A stretch of 34,731 nt of DNA from Ilumatobacteraceae bacterium (GTDB taxonomy: Bacteria; Actinomycetota; Acidimicrobiia; Acidimicrobiales; Ilumatobacteraceae), in assembly GCA_009694465.1 (NCBI GenBank), contig SHUW01000004.1:1-34731 (forward strand), in the 5' to 3' direction. Shown in pieces: positions 16,006 to 23,681 of the stretch. The notes under the pieces were generated by a model. That model was not told where the DNA came from. It saw only the letters and a program-made list of their open reading frames with translations, and searched no databases. The translations under genes and the position numbers were made by a program. How positions within the stretch are numbered: position 1 is the first letter of the stretch; every line of letters begins with the position of its first letter.

Positions 16006-17214
16006 TTACCCCTGCCCGACAGTGTCTTTGTCTGTGCGCAGCGTCCAGCGAATCGGCAAGGTCGTGAGGCCGCGCAGAATAAAAGGTTGATTGACTTGTA
16101 CGGGACCAATGAGTTCAACTTTCTCAAAGGTTTCTACCATCCACCGCAACGCCAACTGCCCCTCGCGACGCGCCAAGACATTACCGATGCAGTGATGCAC
16201 TCCCCATCCAAATGCCAGATGTGGTTTTGAGCCGGGACCGAATCGGTCCAACTGAATGTCGTCAGGGTCCTGCCAAACTTCAGGATCACGATTCGCCGCT
16301 GCAAATAACAATTGCACCTTGGTATCCGCTTCAATTTTTTCGCCGTGCACCACACACTCATCGCGATTGGTACGAAACAGACCCTGCACTGGAGAGTCAT
16401 AGCGCAAGAACTCTTCGACAGCCCACGGGATCAGCGACGGGTCAGCACGCAATAAATCGCTCAATTCCGGTTGCTGAATCAGGCGATACAACATCAGGCT
16501 CAAAAGACTGGCCGTCGTTTCGTGACCAGCAACTAAAACCTGTTGCGACAACCGCCGAACTTCACCGTATTGCAAATCACCATTGCGATAGGCCAGTGTC
16601 AGCACAGTCAGTAAATCATCTGGTGGCGTTTCACCTCGCTCAAGTATCTCTTGACGTTCGGCGACCAAAGCGTCAACGAAGCCGTAGATCCCTTCATTGG
16701 CGATAGCCACAAGAGATAGATCTCCGCCACCTAAGCCGTTGACGATGTCATCGGACCAATGTCCGAATTGTTCACGATCTTCGGGCCGAATGCCCAGCAT
16801 CTCGGCGATCACAATGGCCGGGAAAGGAAAAGCAAAGAGGGTGACGAAATCACCTTCACCATCGCTGGCAAATGCCTTATCCCACAATTCGCGTCCAATG
16901 ATGTCGACCCGTGGGGCCAATGAGGCAATGGCCGCTGGGCGAAATCCATCTTGTAAAACTTTACGTTGACGGCGATGATCCGGGTCATCAGCAGAACCTA
17001 AAACCCCGCCTTCCTGAAAGAAAACACCGGGCCCATCGCCGTTAGTCCACTGCGCTGGGTCTGTGAGCATTGACAAGACATCCTCGTGCCGACTGACGAC
17101 ATAAAAAGGCGGATCAAATGTATCTTCCTTGTGCAATGGGCAATGTTCAATCAAGTGATGGTGCCCAGCAGCGGGCTCAAGATCATTGGCGTGTTCGAGA
17201 TGTGAATAAGTCAC
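16006..17214 (-). CDS. cytochrome P450 (soluble bacterial CYP)
   Basis: A 402-residue class I bacterial P450. The I-helix oxygen-activation motif is AGHETT, the K-helix E-x-x-R is in EEFLR, and the heme-binding loop is FGWGVHHCIGN with the cysteine ligand C342. The length is normal and there is no membrane anchor. It starts at a GTG (17212-17214) without a strong ribosome binding site. It would hydroxylate a hydrophobic substrate using ferredoxin and reductase, neither of which is encoded in this window. It is flanked in the same direction by SDRs on both sides, which fits a hydroxylate-then-oxidise sequence. The CYP family cannot be assigned without a search; terpene- or steroid-type substrates are common in this kind of context. 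Confidence 0.95.
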   Translation of the reverse strand: MTYSHLEHANDLEPAAGHHHLIEHCPLHKEDTFDPPFYVVSRHEDVLSMLTDPAQWTNGDGPGVFFQEGGVLGSADDPDHRRQRKVLQDGFRPAAIASLAPRVDIIGRELWDKAFASDGEGDFVTLFAFPFPAIVIAEMLGIRPEDREQFGHWSDDIVNGLGGGDLSLVAIANEGIYGFVDALVAERQEILERGETPPDDLLTVLTLAYRNGDLQYGEVRRLSQQVLVAGHETTASLLSLMLYRLIQQPELSDLLRADPSLIPWAVEEFLRYDSPVQGLFRTNRDECVVHGEKIEADTKVQLLFAAANRDPEVWQDPDDIQLDRFGPGSKPHLAFGWGVHHCIGNVLARREGQLALRWMVETFEKVELIGPVQVNQPFILRGLTTLPIRWTLRTDKDTVGQG

Positions 17215-17260
17215 GCAATCACACTCAATTCCGCAGGATCTTGATCAGCGATCTCACGAC

Positions 17261-18043
17261 CTAATACGAGAGGCTTCCACCATCGACGGGGAACAAACAG
17301 CCCGTCATATTTCGCGCCGCGTCACTAGCCATCATCACCGCAACGGCGGCAACTTCTTCGACCTTATTCGGACGTTTGATTGCCGACTCTGCACAGAACG
17401 TAGCAATTAAATTGTCGTAGGTCCCAAGCCCCATCGCCACTGCGGAAGCAGGGCCTGTGTTGCGCACGATGTCAGTTTCAATAATGCCCGGCAAAATTGC
17501 ATTGACTGTGATGCCGAGAGTTCCAACTTCTTGGGCTGCTGATTTCACTAATCCGTTCACAGCATGTTTGGTGGCAACATATCCAGGAATACCGGGCTTA
17601 CCAAGTTTTCCTTCCACCGATGAGGTCACAATGATGCGACCACTTTCGCGAGGGATCATATGTTGCAGAGCCCGACGCATGCCCCAGAAAACATGATTCA
17701 GGTTCCAATCGATTTCCAGGTTCCATTCTTCGTCACTCATCTGTGCCACTGGAGCAGTGTTCAAGACACCGCCGGAGTTCAGGCAACAGATATCAAGCTT
17801 GCCGAACTTTTCAATAGTGAAATCAATCAATCCTTCAACGACTGATTGCTTTGAGGAATCGCCAGCGAAGAATGCGGCACGTGCACCAGCATTCATCTCG
17901 TCTAAACAGATTTGACCCTTGGCGGCATCGCGTCCGTTGACCACGACTGTCGCACCCTCAGCCAAGAAGGCATCTGCCATGGCGCGCCCAATGCTTCGCG
18001 TGCCACCAGTAATGCAAGCTATTTTTCCGTCAAGTTTTCCCAT
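17261..18043 (-). CDS. SDR family oxidoreductase (tandem copy 2)
   Basis: A 260-residue SDR. The ATG at 18043 has GGGGACTGAC before it, matching the signal before its neighbour; an ATG at 18055 lies upstream of that signal and is less likely. The cofactor motif is TGGTRSIG, and VVVNGRD at the end of strand two (Asn-Gly-Arg) suggests NADP. LNSGG replaces NNAG. The catalytic serine is in SSVEGK, with Tyr and Lys in GYVATKHA. It is closely similar to the SDR at 18089-18868, with well over half of aligned residues the same by eye, so the pair is a tandem duplication. Only 45 bases separate them. Confidence 0.9.
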   Translation of the reverse strand: MGKLDGKIACITGGTRSIGRAMADAFLAEGATVVVNGRDAAKGQICLDEMNAGARAAFFAGDSSKQSVVEGLIDFTIEKFGKLDICCLNSGGVLNTAPVAQMSDEEWNLEIDWNLNHVFWGMRRALQHMIPRESGRIIVTSSVEGKLGKPGIPGYVATKHAVNGLVKSAAQEVGTLGITVNAILPGIIETDIVRNTGPASAVAMGLGTYDNLIATFCAESAIKRPNKVEEVAAVAVMMASDAARNMTGCLFPVDGGSLSY

Positions 18044-18088
18044 GTCAGTCCCCATTATCTATGTCGAAGGTTTTTAGTGAACAAAATT

Positions 18089-18868
18089 TCAGTACGGCGA
18101 AGTTCCACCGTCGATAGAGATCATTGATCCCGTGATTCCCGCACCTGCGTCGGAGGCCAACAAGACCGCCACGAGAGCGACGTCTTCGCACTCGTTGATG
18201 CGCTTGATCGCCGACTCTTGAGCGAACAAATCCAATAAGCCTTCGTATGTCAGACCCATGGCTTCAGCCGCACCTGGTCCCTGGGCCATCATCACATCAG
18301 TTTCAATAGCTCCAGGACAAAGTGCATTGACGGTGATCCCCATCGTGCCCACCTCTTGGGCAGTCGACTTCACGAGTCCGTTAATGGCGTGCTTCGAAGC
18401 CACATATCCCGAAACCATGGGCTTACCCATCTTTCCTTCAACAGAACTCATGGCCATGATTCGACCTGAACCTTGAGGAATCATGTGCTTCAAGGCAGCT
18501 CGCATCGTCCAAAACGTGTGCCAAAAGTTCCAGACCATCGGAACTTCCATGGCCTCATCGGTCATGTCCACCACTGGGCCGGGGTCACCGCCACCGCCAG
18601 CATTTGGCACCAAGATGTCAATACGACCGAACTTCTCCACCGTGCCATTGACAATCGCTTCACAGTCCGCGCGTTGAGTCACATCTCCAGCGATGAAATG
18701 AACCCTGTCTCCAGCATTCAAATCGTCAATTGACTTTTGACCCTTCACTGGATCACGACCGTTGATGACGACCTTGGCACCCTCAGCCAGAAAGGCACGA
18801 GCAACCGCCAGCCCAATTCCTCGAGTTCCCCCCGTTACGCAGGCAACTTTTCCATCAAGTGTTCCCAT
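18089..18868 (-). CDS. SDR family oxidoreductase (tandem copy 1)
   Basis: A 259-residue SDR with TGGTRGIG, VVINGRD, PNAGG, SSVEGKMGKP and GYVASKHA, ending ISIDGGTSPY. A GGGGACGAC site precedes the ATG at 18868. It is the first gene of the minus-strand run SDR, SDR, P450, SDR, PPOX, nitroreductase, with gaps of about 35 to 61 bases and one overlap, so a single transcript is likely. Its promoter should lie in the 131 bases between it and the TetR gene. The two copies differ mainly in the substrate-loop region after TGPA/QGPG, so different substrates or stereochemistry are likely. This is inference. Confidence 0.9.
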   Translation of the reverse strand: MGTLDGKVACVTGGTRGIGLAVARAFLAEGAKVVINGRDPVKGQKSIDDLNAGDRVHFIAGDVTQRADCEAIVNGTVEKFGRIDILVPNAGGGGDPGPVVDMTDEAMEVPMVWNFWHTFWTMRAALKHMIPQGSGRIMAMSSVEGKMGKPMVSGYVASKHAINGLVKSTAQEVGTMGITVNALCPGAIETDVMMAQGPGAAEAMGLTYEGLLDLFAQESAIKRINECEDVALVAVLLASDAGAGITGSMISIDGGTSPY

Positions 18869-18999
18869 GTCGTCCCCTTTTCTTTGACACCTTCACCATA
18901 ATCAACCAAGCGACCGATTCCTATAGTCGAACAAACCTCGGCGGTGTGAGTGCCCATCAGAAAGTGAAGCTGGACATTCAAAACCTGCCCGGAATTTCT
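18869..18999. promoter_or_regulatory. intergenic region upstream of the SDR-P450 run
   Basis: These 131 bases separate the end of the TetR gene from the first SDR on the same strand. They should hold the promoter of the six-gene run unless transcription reads through from the regulator. I see no clear -35/-10 pair and no strong palindrome. A short GACCGA element at 18922-18927 resembles half of the candidate TetR operator but has no matching second arm. Confidence 0.35.
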
Positions 19000-19641
19000 C
19001 TATTTTTCAGGGTGTTCTAAGAAAGTGCCCCGCAGTGCGCTCTTGATTCCTGCAATAGCACGCCTCTGTAAATTGTGGTCATCCGAGGAGGCGTCAGTTA
19101 ATCCGATCAAGACTGCGAGGATAAAAGCCTGCGTCATCAGGCGGTTTTTGGGAGAAATCTCCCCATTAGCGATTCCAATGTCGATGAGTTCAGTGAAAAA
19201 CGCTTGTCGTTGCAGAGCGTGGGGCTGCACTGCCGCTGCCATCTTTGGGTGACGGCCGGCGTCAACTCGGACCGCTCCTACAAAACGCGCCACCGAGGCA
19301 TCTTCAACGTTCATCTCGTGAGCAGCGTCCAAGATGGCTTCAAACTTCGCCAGGAAAGTTTCGTGACCTTCAACGGCCTCATTAAATTTGGCATAAACCC
19401 GCGACTGGACGTCCTCATGAACTGCCATATATAGGGCAATCTTTGATCCGAAATAGTGATACAGCGCCCCAGAAGTAATGCCGGCAGCCTCGGCGATGGT
19501 GCGATTTGTCGTGGCTTCGAATCCACGAATTGCAAAGATTTCTCGCGCCACGAGCAAAACTCTCTGCTCGGTTTCGGCCGAACTTGTGGCCGGCGGACGA
19601 CCCAAACGACGCTGATTGTTACTATTTTTCTCCACCACCAT
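19000..19641 (-). CDS. TetR/AcrR family transcriptional regulator
   Basis: A 213-residue regulator when started at MVVEKNSNNQRRLGRPP (ATG 19641). The frame extends 39 codons upstream to 19758, but that part does not resemble the family and would overlap the divergent promoter. The N-terminal helix-turn-helix is clear: ARTIFA-type helix (AREIFAIRGFEATTNRTIAEAAG) and recognition segment GALYHYFGSK. The C-terminal domain should bind a ligand, probably an acyl-CoA or pathway intermediate. It diverges from the acyl-CoA dehydrogenase operon and lies directly upstream of the SDR-P450 run, so it may control both. The gap between it and the dehydrogenase contains a good operator candidate. Confidence 0.9.
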   Translation of the reverse strand: MVVEKNSNNQRRLGRPPATSSAETEQRVLLVAREIFAIRGFEATTNRTIAEAAGITSGALYHYFGSKIALYMAVHEDVQSRVYAKFNEAVEGHETFLAKFEAILDAAHEMNVEDASVARFVGAVRVDAGRHPKMAAAVQPHALQRQAFFTELIDIGIANGEISPKNRLMTQAFILAVLIGLTDASSDDHNLQRRAIAGIKSALRGTFLEHPEK

Positions 19642-19730
19642 GCCGCCATCTTGACCGAAAGCCCAGCGAAATCTCCCAGCGAGCACACCGCACCTATTTT
19701 GCTCAGAGAATCGCTCCTCGGTTCTGATAA

Positions 19731-19744
19731 TGATCGTTCGGTCA
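19731..19744. promoter_or_regulatory. candidate TetR operator in the divergent promoter
   Basis: The bases TGATCGTTCGGTCA form a 14-base near-palindrome (TGAYCG-TT-CGRTCA, one pair mismatched) only 15 bases before the GTG of the acyl-CoA dehydrogenase. A TTGACCGAA at 19651-19659 is an exact inverted copy of TTCGGTCAA at 19737-19745, giving a second half-site near the TetR start. Size, symmetry and placement suit TetR-family binding. No experimental support is available. Confidence 0.5.
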
Positions 19745-19758
19745 ATTACGGTAGGCAT

Positions 19759-21066
19759 GTGACTACTTCACAGGCTCCATCCGCTTCTGCGACGAACGAA
19801 TCTGCGCTTCCTTCCGTTGAAGAATTTTCCCAAACTGCTCGCTCCTGGCTCGAAGCCAACGCTGAGTACCGCACTGGTGGCAACGAGGAGAAAGAAATGG
19901 TTTGGGGAGAAGGAGAGTTCTCAGTTTCCGTCTTCCACTCCTTGAGTTTCGCCGATGAGCAAGCTCTTCTCAACAAAGCAAAAGCTTGGACTCAAGCTAA
20001 AGCCGAACACGGATATCACGCCATCACCCAGCCTGTTGAATATGGCGGTCTCGGATTGACTCGTGAGTACAGCCGTGCCTTTGCAAAACTTGAAAGCCTT
20101 TTCGTGACTCCCACCGGACACGAAACTCACAGCGTGACAGTCGGACTGATCGCCCCAACAATTAATGTCTTCGGCACACAACAGCAAAAAGACGATTTTA
20201 TTGGACGCTTCCTAGCGACCAAAGAACTTGCCTGCCAACTTTTTTCTGAGCCTGGCGCCGGCAGCGACCTCGCCTCATTGGCTTGTCGCGCCGATCGAGA
20301 CGGCGACGAGTGGGTCCTCAATGGTCAGAAGGTTTGGTCATCAGGAGCACAGTTTTCCGAGTGGGGTGAACTCATCGCACGCAGCGATGTTGATGTTGTC
20401 AAGCATAAAGGTATGACCGCCTTCATCATTCCGATGAATCTTCCAGGTATTGAGATTCGACCGATCAAGCAGATGAGTGGTGGTTCATCGTTTAACGAAG
20501 TTTTCTTCAATGATGTTCGGATACCTGACTCAATGCGTCTCGGACCTGTTGGCGAAGGCTGGAAGGTGGCGCTCACGACCTTGGGCTTTGAACGCGATCA
20601 TTCGGGTGATGGAGGCGGCGGAGGTTCGCGTGTTGGCGGCTCGTGGCGACAAATCCTCGCCACCGCTCGCGCTATGGGTGTCACTAGTGATCCGATCATC
20701 CGCCAAGAGTTGGCTAAGGCTTATAGCCATTTCCGGATTGAAGGTTTCGTGAATCGTCGAGCCTCCGATTTGCGGCGCGCTGGAGCGCCGGCTGGTCCCG
20801 AGGGCTCGCTTGGCAAATTGATGTGGACAGAAGGGATGACGTATATCTCCGATGTCATTTCCAAAATTCTCGGTGCAACTCTGATCGCTGACAGTGGCGA
20901 GTGGGGCACTTTTGCTTGGGGAGAACATGTCCTCGGAGCACCCGGATACCGCATCGCTGGTGGATCCGATGAAACTCAACGCAATATCATTGGCGAACGC
21001 GTACTCGGCTTACCTGGTGAGCCCCGAGTCGATAAGGACTCAGCATGGAAAGACACCCGTCGCTAG
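19759..21066 (+). CDS. acyl-CoA dehydrogenase family protein
   Basis: A 435-residue flavoenzyme when started at the GTG at 19759, the first codon after the divergent promoter; the frame's earlier part runs antisense to the TetR gene. The FAD/substrate motif LFSEPGAGSDLASLA lies at 161-175 and the C-terminal signature GGSDETQRNIIGERVLGLPG closes the protein. It introduces a 2,3-double bond into an acyl-CoA and passes electrons to ETF. The glycine-rich stretch DGGGGGSRVGGSWRQ in the middle lies in a variable loop typical of FadE-like proteins in actinobacterial side-chain catabolism. It opens the seven-gene plus-strand operon. The ribosome binding site is weak, and leaderless translation is possible. 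Confidence 0.92.
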   Translation: MTTSQAPSASATNESALPSVEEFSQTARSWLEANAEYRTGGNEEKEMVWGEGEFSVSVFHSLSFADEQALLNKAKAWTQAKAEHGYHAITQPVEYGGLGLTREYSRAFAKLESLFVTPTGHETHSVTVGLIAPTINVFGTQQQKDDFIGRFLATKELACQLFSEPGAGSDLASLACRADRDGDEWVLNGQKVWSSGAQFSEWGELIARSDVDVVKHKGMTAFIIPMNLPGIEIRPIKQMSGGSSFNEVFFNDVRIPDSMRLGPVGEGWKVALTTLGFERDHSGDGGGGGSRVGGSWRQILATARAMGVTSDPIIRQELAKAYSHFRIEGFVNRRASDLRRAGAPAGPEGSLGKLMWTEGMTYISDVISKILGATLIADSGEWGTFAWGEHVLGAPGYRIAGGSDETQRNIIGERVLGLPGEPRVDKDSAWKDTRR

Positions 21067-21122
21067 ACAACTAACTGCGGTTTATTCAGTAATACTCAAA
21101 CACACAACTATGGGGGAACATC

Positions 21123-21878
21123 ATGGATCTAGGACTCGCAGGAAAAAAAGCACTCATCACGGGCTCAACCAAAGGCCTTGGCCGTGCCATTGCTGAAACA
21201 TTGCTCGCTGAAGGGGCATCCGTCGCAATTTGCGCCCGCAACGCTGAAGAAGTGGCCACAGCAGTTGCCGAAATGTCAAAACTTGGAAAAGTCGTCGGCG
21301 CATCGGTAGATGTTGGCGATCCAGAAGCCCTTCGCGCTTGGGTGGCATCATCGTCAGAGCAGCTCGGCGGCATTGACATCTACGTACACAACACGTCCGG
21401 AAAGCCTGCCCGCAAACTTGAGCAGTGGATCAATAACTTCAATATCGATTTGATGGCCTTAGTTCACGGTGTTGACGCCGCTAAAGAAGCACTCGCTAAC
21501 GGTGGTGGCTCGATCATCAGCATCGGTACCACTGCAACGAGCGAACACTTTGCAAGTGGTTCAGGTAGCTACAGCGCAATGAAGTCAGCTGTTGTCAACT
21601 GGACATTGGGTCAGGCCCAAGTTCTTGGCGCCCAAGGAATTCGTTGCAATGTTGTCTCACCTGGACCAATCATGGTTCAAGGTGGCGACTGGGACATGAT
21701 CAAAAATGCCATGCCACCTTTCTTTGAGGCCACCCAGAAGGGTCACCCACATGGACAGTTGGGTGAGCCCATTGATGTCGCTAAGACCGTCGCCTTTCTC
21801 GCAAGTCCAGCAGCCCGACACATCAGTGGCGTCAATGTCACTGTTGATGGTGGCTTCTTAAAGCGCATCGACTTCTGA
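21123..21878 (+). CDS. SDR family oxidoreductase with atypical active-site motifs
   Basis: A 251-residue SDR with TGSTKGLG near the N-terminus and an AICARN strand end that suggests NADP. Two motifs deviate: the NNAG segment reads HNTSG, and the usual catalytic serine position (13 before the Tyr of YSAMK) is a threonine in IGTTAT. Tyr and Lys are present. A GGGGGAACATC site precedes the ATG. It lies 56 bases after the acyl-CoA dehydrogenase and 10 bases before the ThuA-like gene. It may be a 3-oxoacyl or hydroxy-ketone reductase of the pathway; the altered serine makes a different reaction possible. Confidence 0.88.
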   Translation: MDLGLAGKKALITGSTKGLGRAIAETLLAEGASVAICARNAEEVATAVAEMSKLGKVVGASVDVGDPEALRAWVASSSEQLGGIDIYVHNTSGKPARKLEQWINNFNIDLMALVHGVDAAKEALANGGGSIISIGTTATSEHFASGSGSYSAMKSAVVNWTLGQAQVLGAQGIRCNVVSPGPIMVQGGDWDMIKNAMPPFFEATQKGHPHGQLGEPIDVAKTVAFLASPAARHISGVNVTVDGGFLKRIDF

Positions 21879-21888
21879 GCCACTAGCC

Positions 21889-22659
21889 ATGAGCAGCGGC
21901 ACACCGGGCCGTCGTATCGACGTCACTCTCGTCGCTGGCGGCAAATATCACGACATTGACTTCGCTCGTCGCGAGTTACTTGACTTGCTTGGCGAACATG
22001 ACGAGTTTCGAGTGCGCGTGCAACCCGATTATGAGGACACCGCAGGAATCACTGCATCGTCGATCCTCGTCTCGTATACCTGCGATGTACGACCCAGCGA
22101 ACGTGCTCAGCAAGAAGTACGTCAATGGGTTGAAAATGGTGGACGTTGGGTGGCGCTACATGGCACGAATGCGGCGCTCACACTCGGCGGACCGAACGGA
22201 GTCGAGGCCCCACGAGTATTCCCACTCTGGGCTGAAACCCTAGGTAGCCAATTTGTTGCTCATCCCCCGATTCAGCCGTACCCAGTTCAGATCAGCGACC
22301 CATCGCATTGGCTTGTCTCAGGTATTGAAACTTTTGACACCGACGACGAGTTGTATCTCTGCGATTACGCCGACCGTTCTGCACTTCAACCTTTGCTGCA
22401 CACCACATGGCAAGGCGAAGCGACTGGATTTGTCGAACACGATTGGAATGAGTGCGACCCGACACATTTGATTATGTATCTTCGCAATGTAGGTCAGGGC
22501 TCCATTTTGTATAACACCCTTGGACATTGCCGCGGACATTACGACATGGCACCCGTACTTGATTACTACCCGCGCATTGAAAGATGCTCATGGGGCCAAC
22601 CTGCGTATTACGAATTGTTGCGTCGCTCACTGCGGTGGGCGCGCGGCCTTGATCACTAA
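21889..22659 (+). CDS. ThuA-like domain protein (trehalose-utilisation family)
   Basis: A 256-residue ThuA-fold protein: VTLVAGGKYHDIDFARRELL, then VENGGRWVALHGTNAA, LWAETLGSQFVAHPP, and YNTLGHCRGHYDM near the end, the family's final glycine-histidine strand. It is only a distant relative of the ThuA-like protein at 13159-13956. It sits between an SDR (10-base gap) and E1alpha (17-base gap) inside the long plus-strand operon. ThuA proteins are known from sugar metabolism, yet no sugar transporter or glycosidase is present here, so another hydrolytic or isomerising role in this pathway is plausible. Function unknown. Confidence 0.82.
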   Translation: MSSGTPGRRIDVTLVAGGKYHDIDFARRELLDLLGEHDEFRVRVQPDYEDTAGITASSILVSYTCDVRPSERAQQEVRQWVENGGRWVALHGTNAALTLGGPNGVEAPRVFPLWAETLGSQFVAHPPIQPYPVQISDPSHWLVSGIETFDTDDELYLCDYADRSALQPLLHTTWQGEATGFVEHDWNECDPTHLIMYLRNVGQGSILYNTLGHCRGHYDMAPVLDYYPRIERCSWGQPAYYELLRRSLRWARGLDH

Positions 22660-22676
22660 GAAAGTATTAGGAACAT

Positions 22677-23681
22677 ATGGAAATTTCAACGACGAAACAA
22701 TTTGATCTACATCGGCGCATGGTGCGCATTCGACTTTTCGAAGAAGCCGCTGGTCGTCTCGCCGAAGCCAATCGACTCCCCGGATTCCTCCATCTCTATG
22801 TGGGTGAAGAGGCTGTTGCCTCTGGAGTCTGCGGAGCGCTCAATGATGATGACCACATCACGTCAACTCATCGCGGACATGGTCACCTCGTCGCTAAGGG
22901 CGGTGACTTCAATCGGATGATGGCCGAATTGATGGGTAAGGCCACTGGTTACTGCAAAGGCAAGGGCGGGTCGATGCATATCAGCGACACGTCGCTGGGC
23001 ATGCTCGGTGCTAACGGCATTGTTGGTGCTGGTTCCCCGATCGCTGTTGGTGCCGCTTTCGCTAATCGCTATCGCGGCCGCGGTCAAGTTGCAGTTGCGT
23101 TCTTCGGTGATGGTTCAACCAATATCGGAGCCTTTCATGAAGCCGCCAATATGGCCTGCGCTTTACATCTGCCTATTGTCTTCGCCTGTGAAAATAACGA
23201 GTATGGCGAATTCACTCCACGTCACAAGACCATGGCTATTACTGACATCGTGGATCGCGCTGCTGGATACGGCATGCCAGGAGTCATCGTGGACGGCATG
23301 GATGTCATTGCCGTGCATGAAGCCGCTGTTGAGGCTGTTGAGCGCGCCCGTCAGGGAGGCGGACCGTCGCTCATTGAGGCCAAAACATACCGTTACTACA
23401 ATCACCACGGAATCCAGAACCTTGGTCTCAAGTATCGCCCCGATGAAGAGGTGGCCGCATGGAAACAGCGGGATCCTATTTTCACTTTTGAAGATCGAAT
23501 GATTGAGAATGGTGTCGCCACACGCGAAAAAGTTGACGAAATATGGGCAGAACTTCGACAAGACATTGAAACAGCAATCCAGTTTGCTGATGACAGCCCC
23601 TACCCCACTCCCGACCAAATCATGGTCGATGTATATACGAAGTCAAGTACGTCAGACACCACAGTTGGAACGAAATCATGA
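22677..23681 (+). CDS. acoA: thiamine-diphosphate-dependent dehydrogenase E1 alpha subunit (acetoin/pyruvate dehydrogenase type)
   Basis: A 334-residue E1alpha. The ThDP-binding motif begins at FFGDGSTNIGAFHEAANMA and ends near CENNEYGEF. MHISD, HRGHGHLVAKG and the Tyr/His loop YRYYNHHGIQN fit the acetoin dehydrogenase (AcoA) subgroup, and the AcoX gene nearby supports it. With E1beta it decarboxylates or cleaves a keto substrate and transfers the acyl group to the lipoyl arm of E2. An AGGA site lies before the ATG. The stop overlaps the start of E1beta as ATGA. Pyruvate or branched-chain 2-oxoacid specificity cannot be excluded. Confidence 0.88.
   Translation: MEISTTKQFDLHRRMVRIRLFEEAAGRLAEANRLPGFLHLYVGEEAVASGVCGALNDDDHITSTHRGHGHLVAKGGDFNRMMAELMGKATGYCKGKGGSMHISDTSLGMLGANGIVGAGSPIAVGAAFANRYRGRGQVAVAFFGDGSTNIGAFHEAANMACALHLPIVFACENNEYGEFTPRHKTMAITDIVDRAAGYGMPGVIVDGMDVIAVHEAAVEAVERARQGGGPSLIEAKTYRYYNHHGIQNLGLKYRPDEEVAAWKQRDPIFTFEDRMIENGVATREKVDEIWAELRQDIETAIQFADDSPYPTPDQIMVDVYTKSSTSDTTVGTKS

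Noticed and set aside
13977-18868. A mycofactocin-linked SDR/P450 system.
   Set aside because: No mycofactocin precursor, radical SAM maturase or other mft gene is visible in the window.
19456-19758. 101-codon N-terminal extension of the acyl-CoA dehydrogenase frame.
   Set aside because: It is antisense to the TetR helix-turn-helix region and lacks dehydrogenase features; the GTG at 19759 fits the family length.
19642-19758. 39-codon N-terminal extension of the TetR protein.
   Set aside because: The stretch does not resemble TetR proteins and would consume the divergent promoter with its palindrome.
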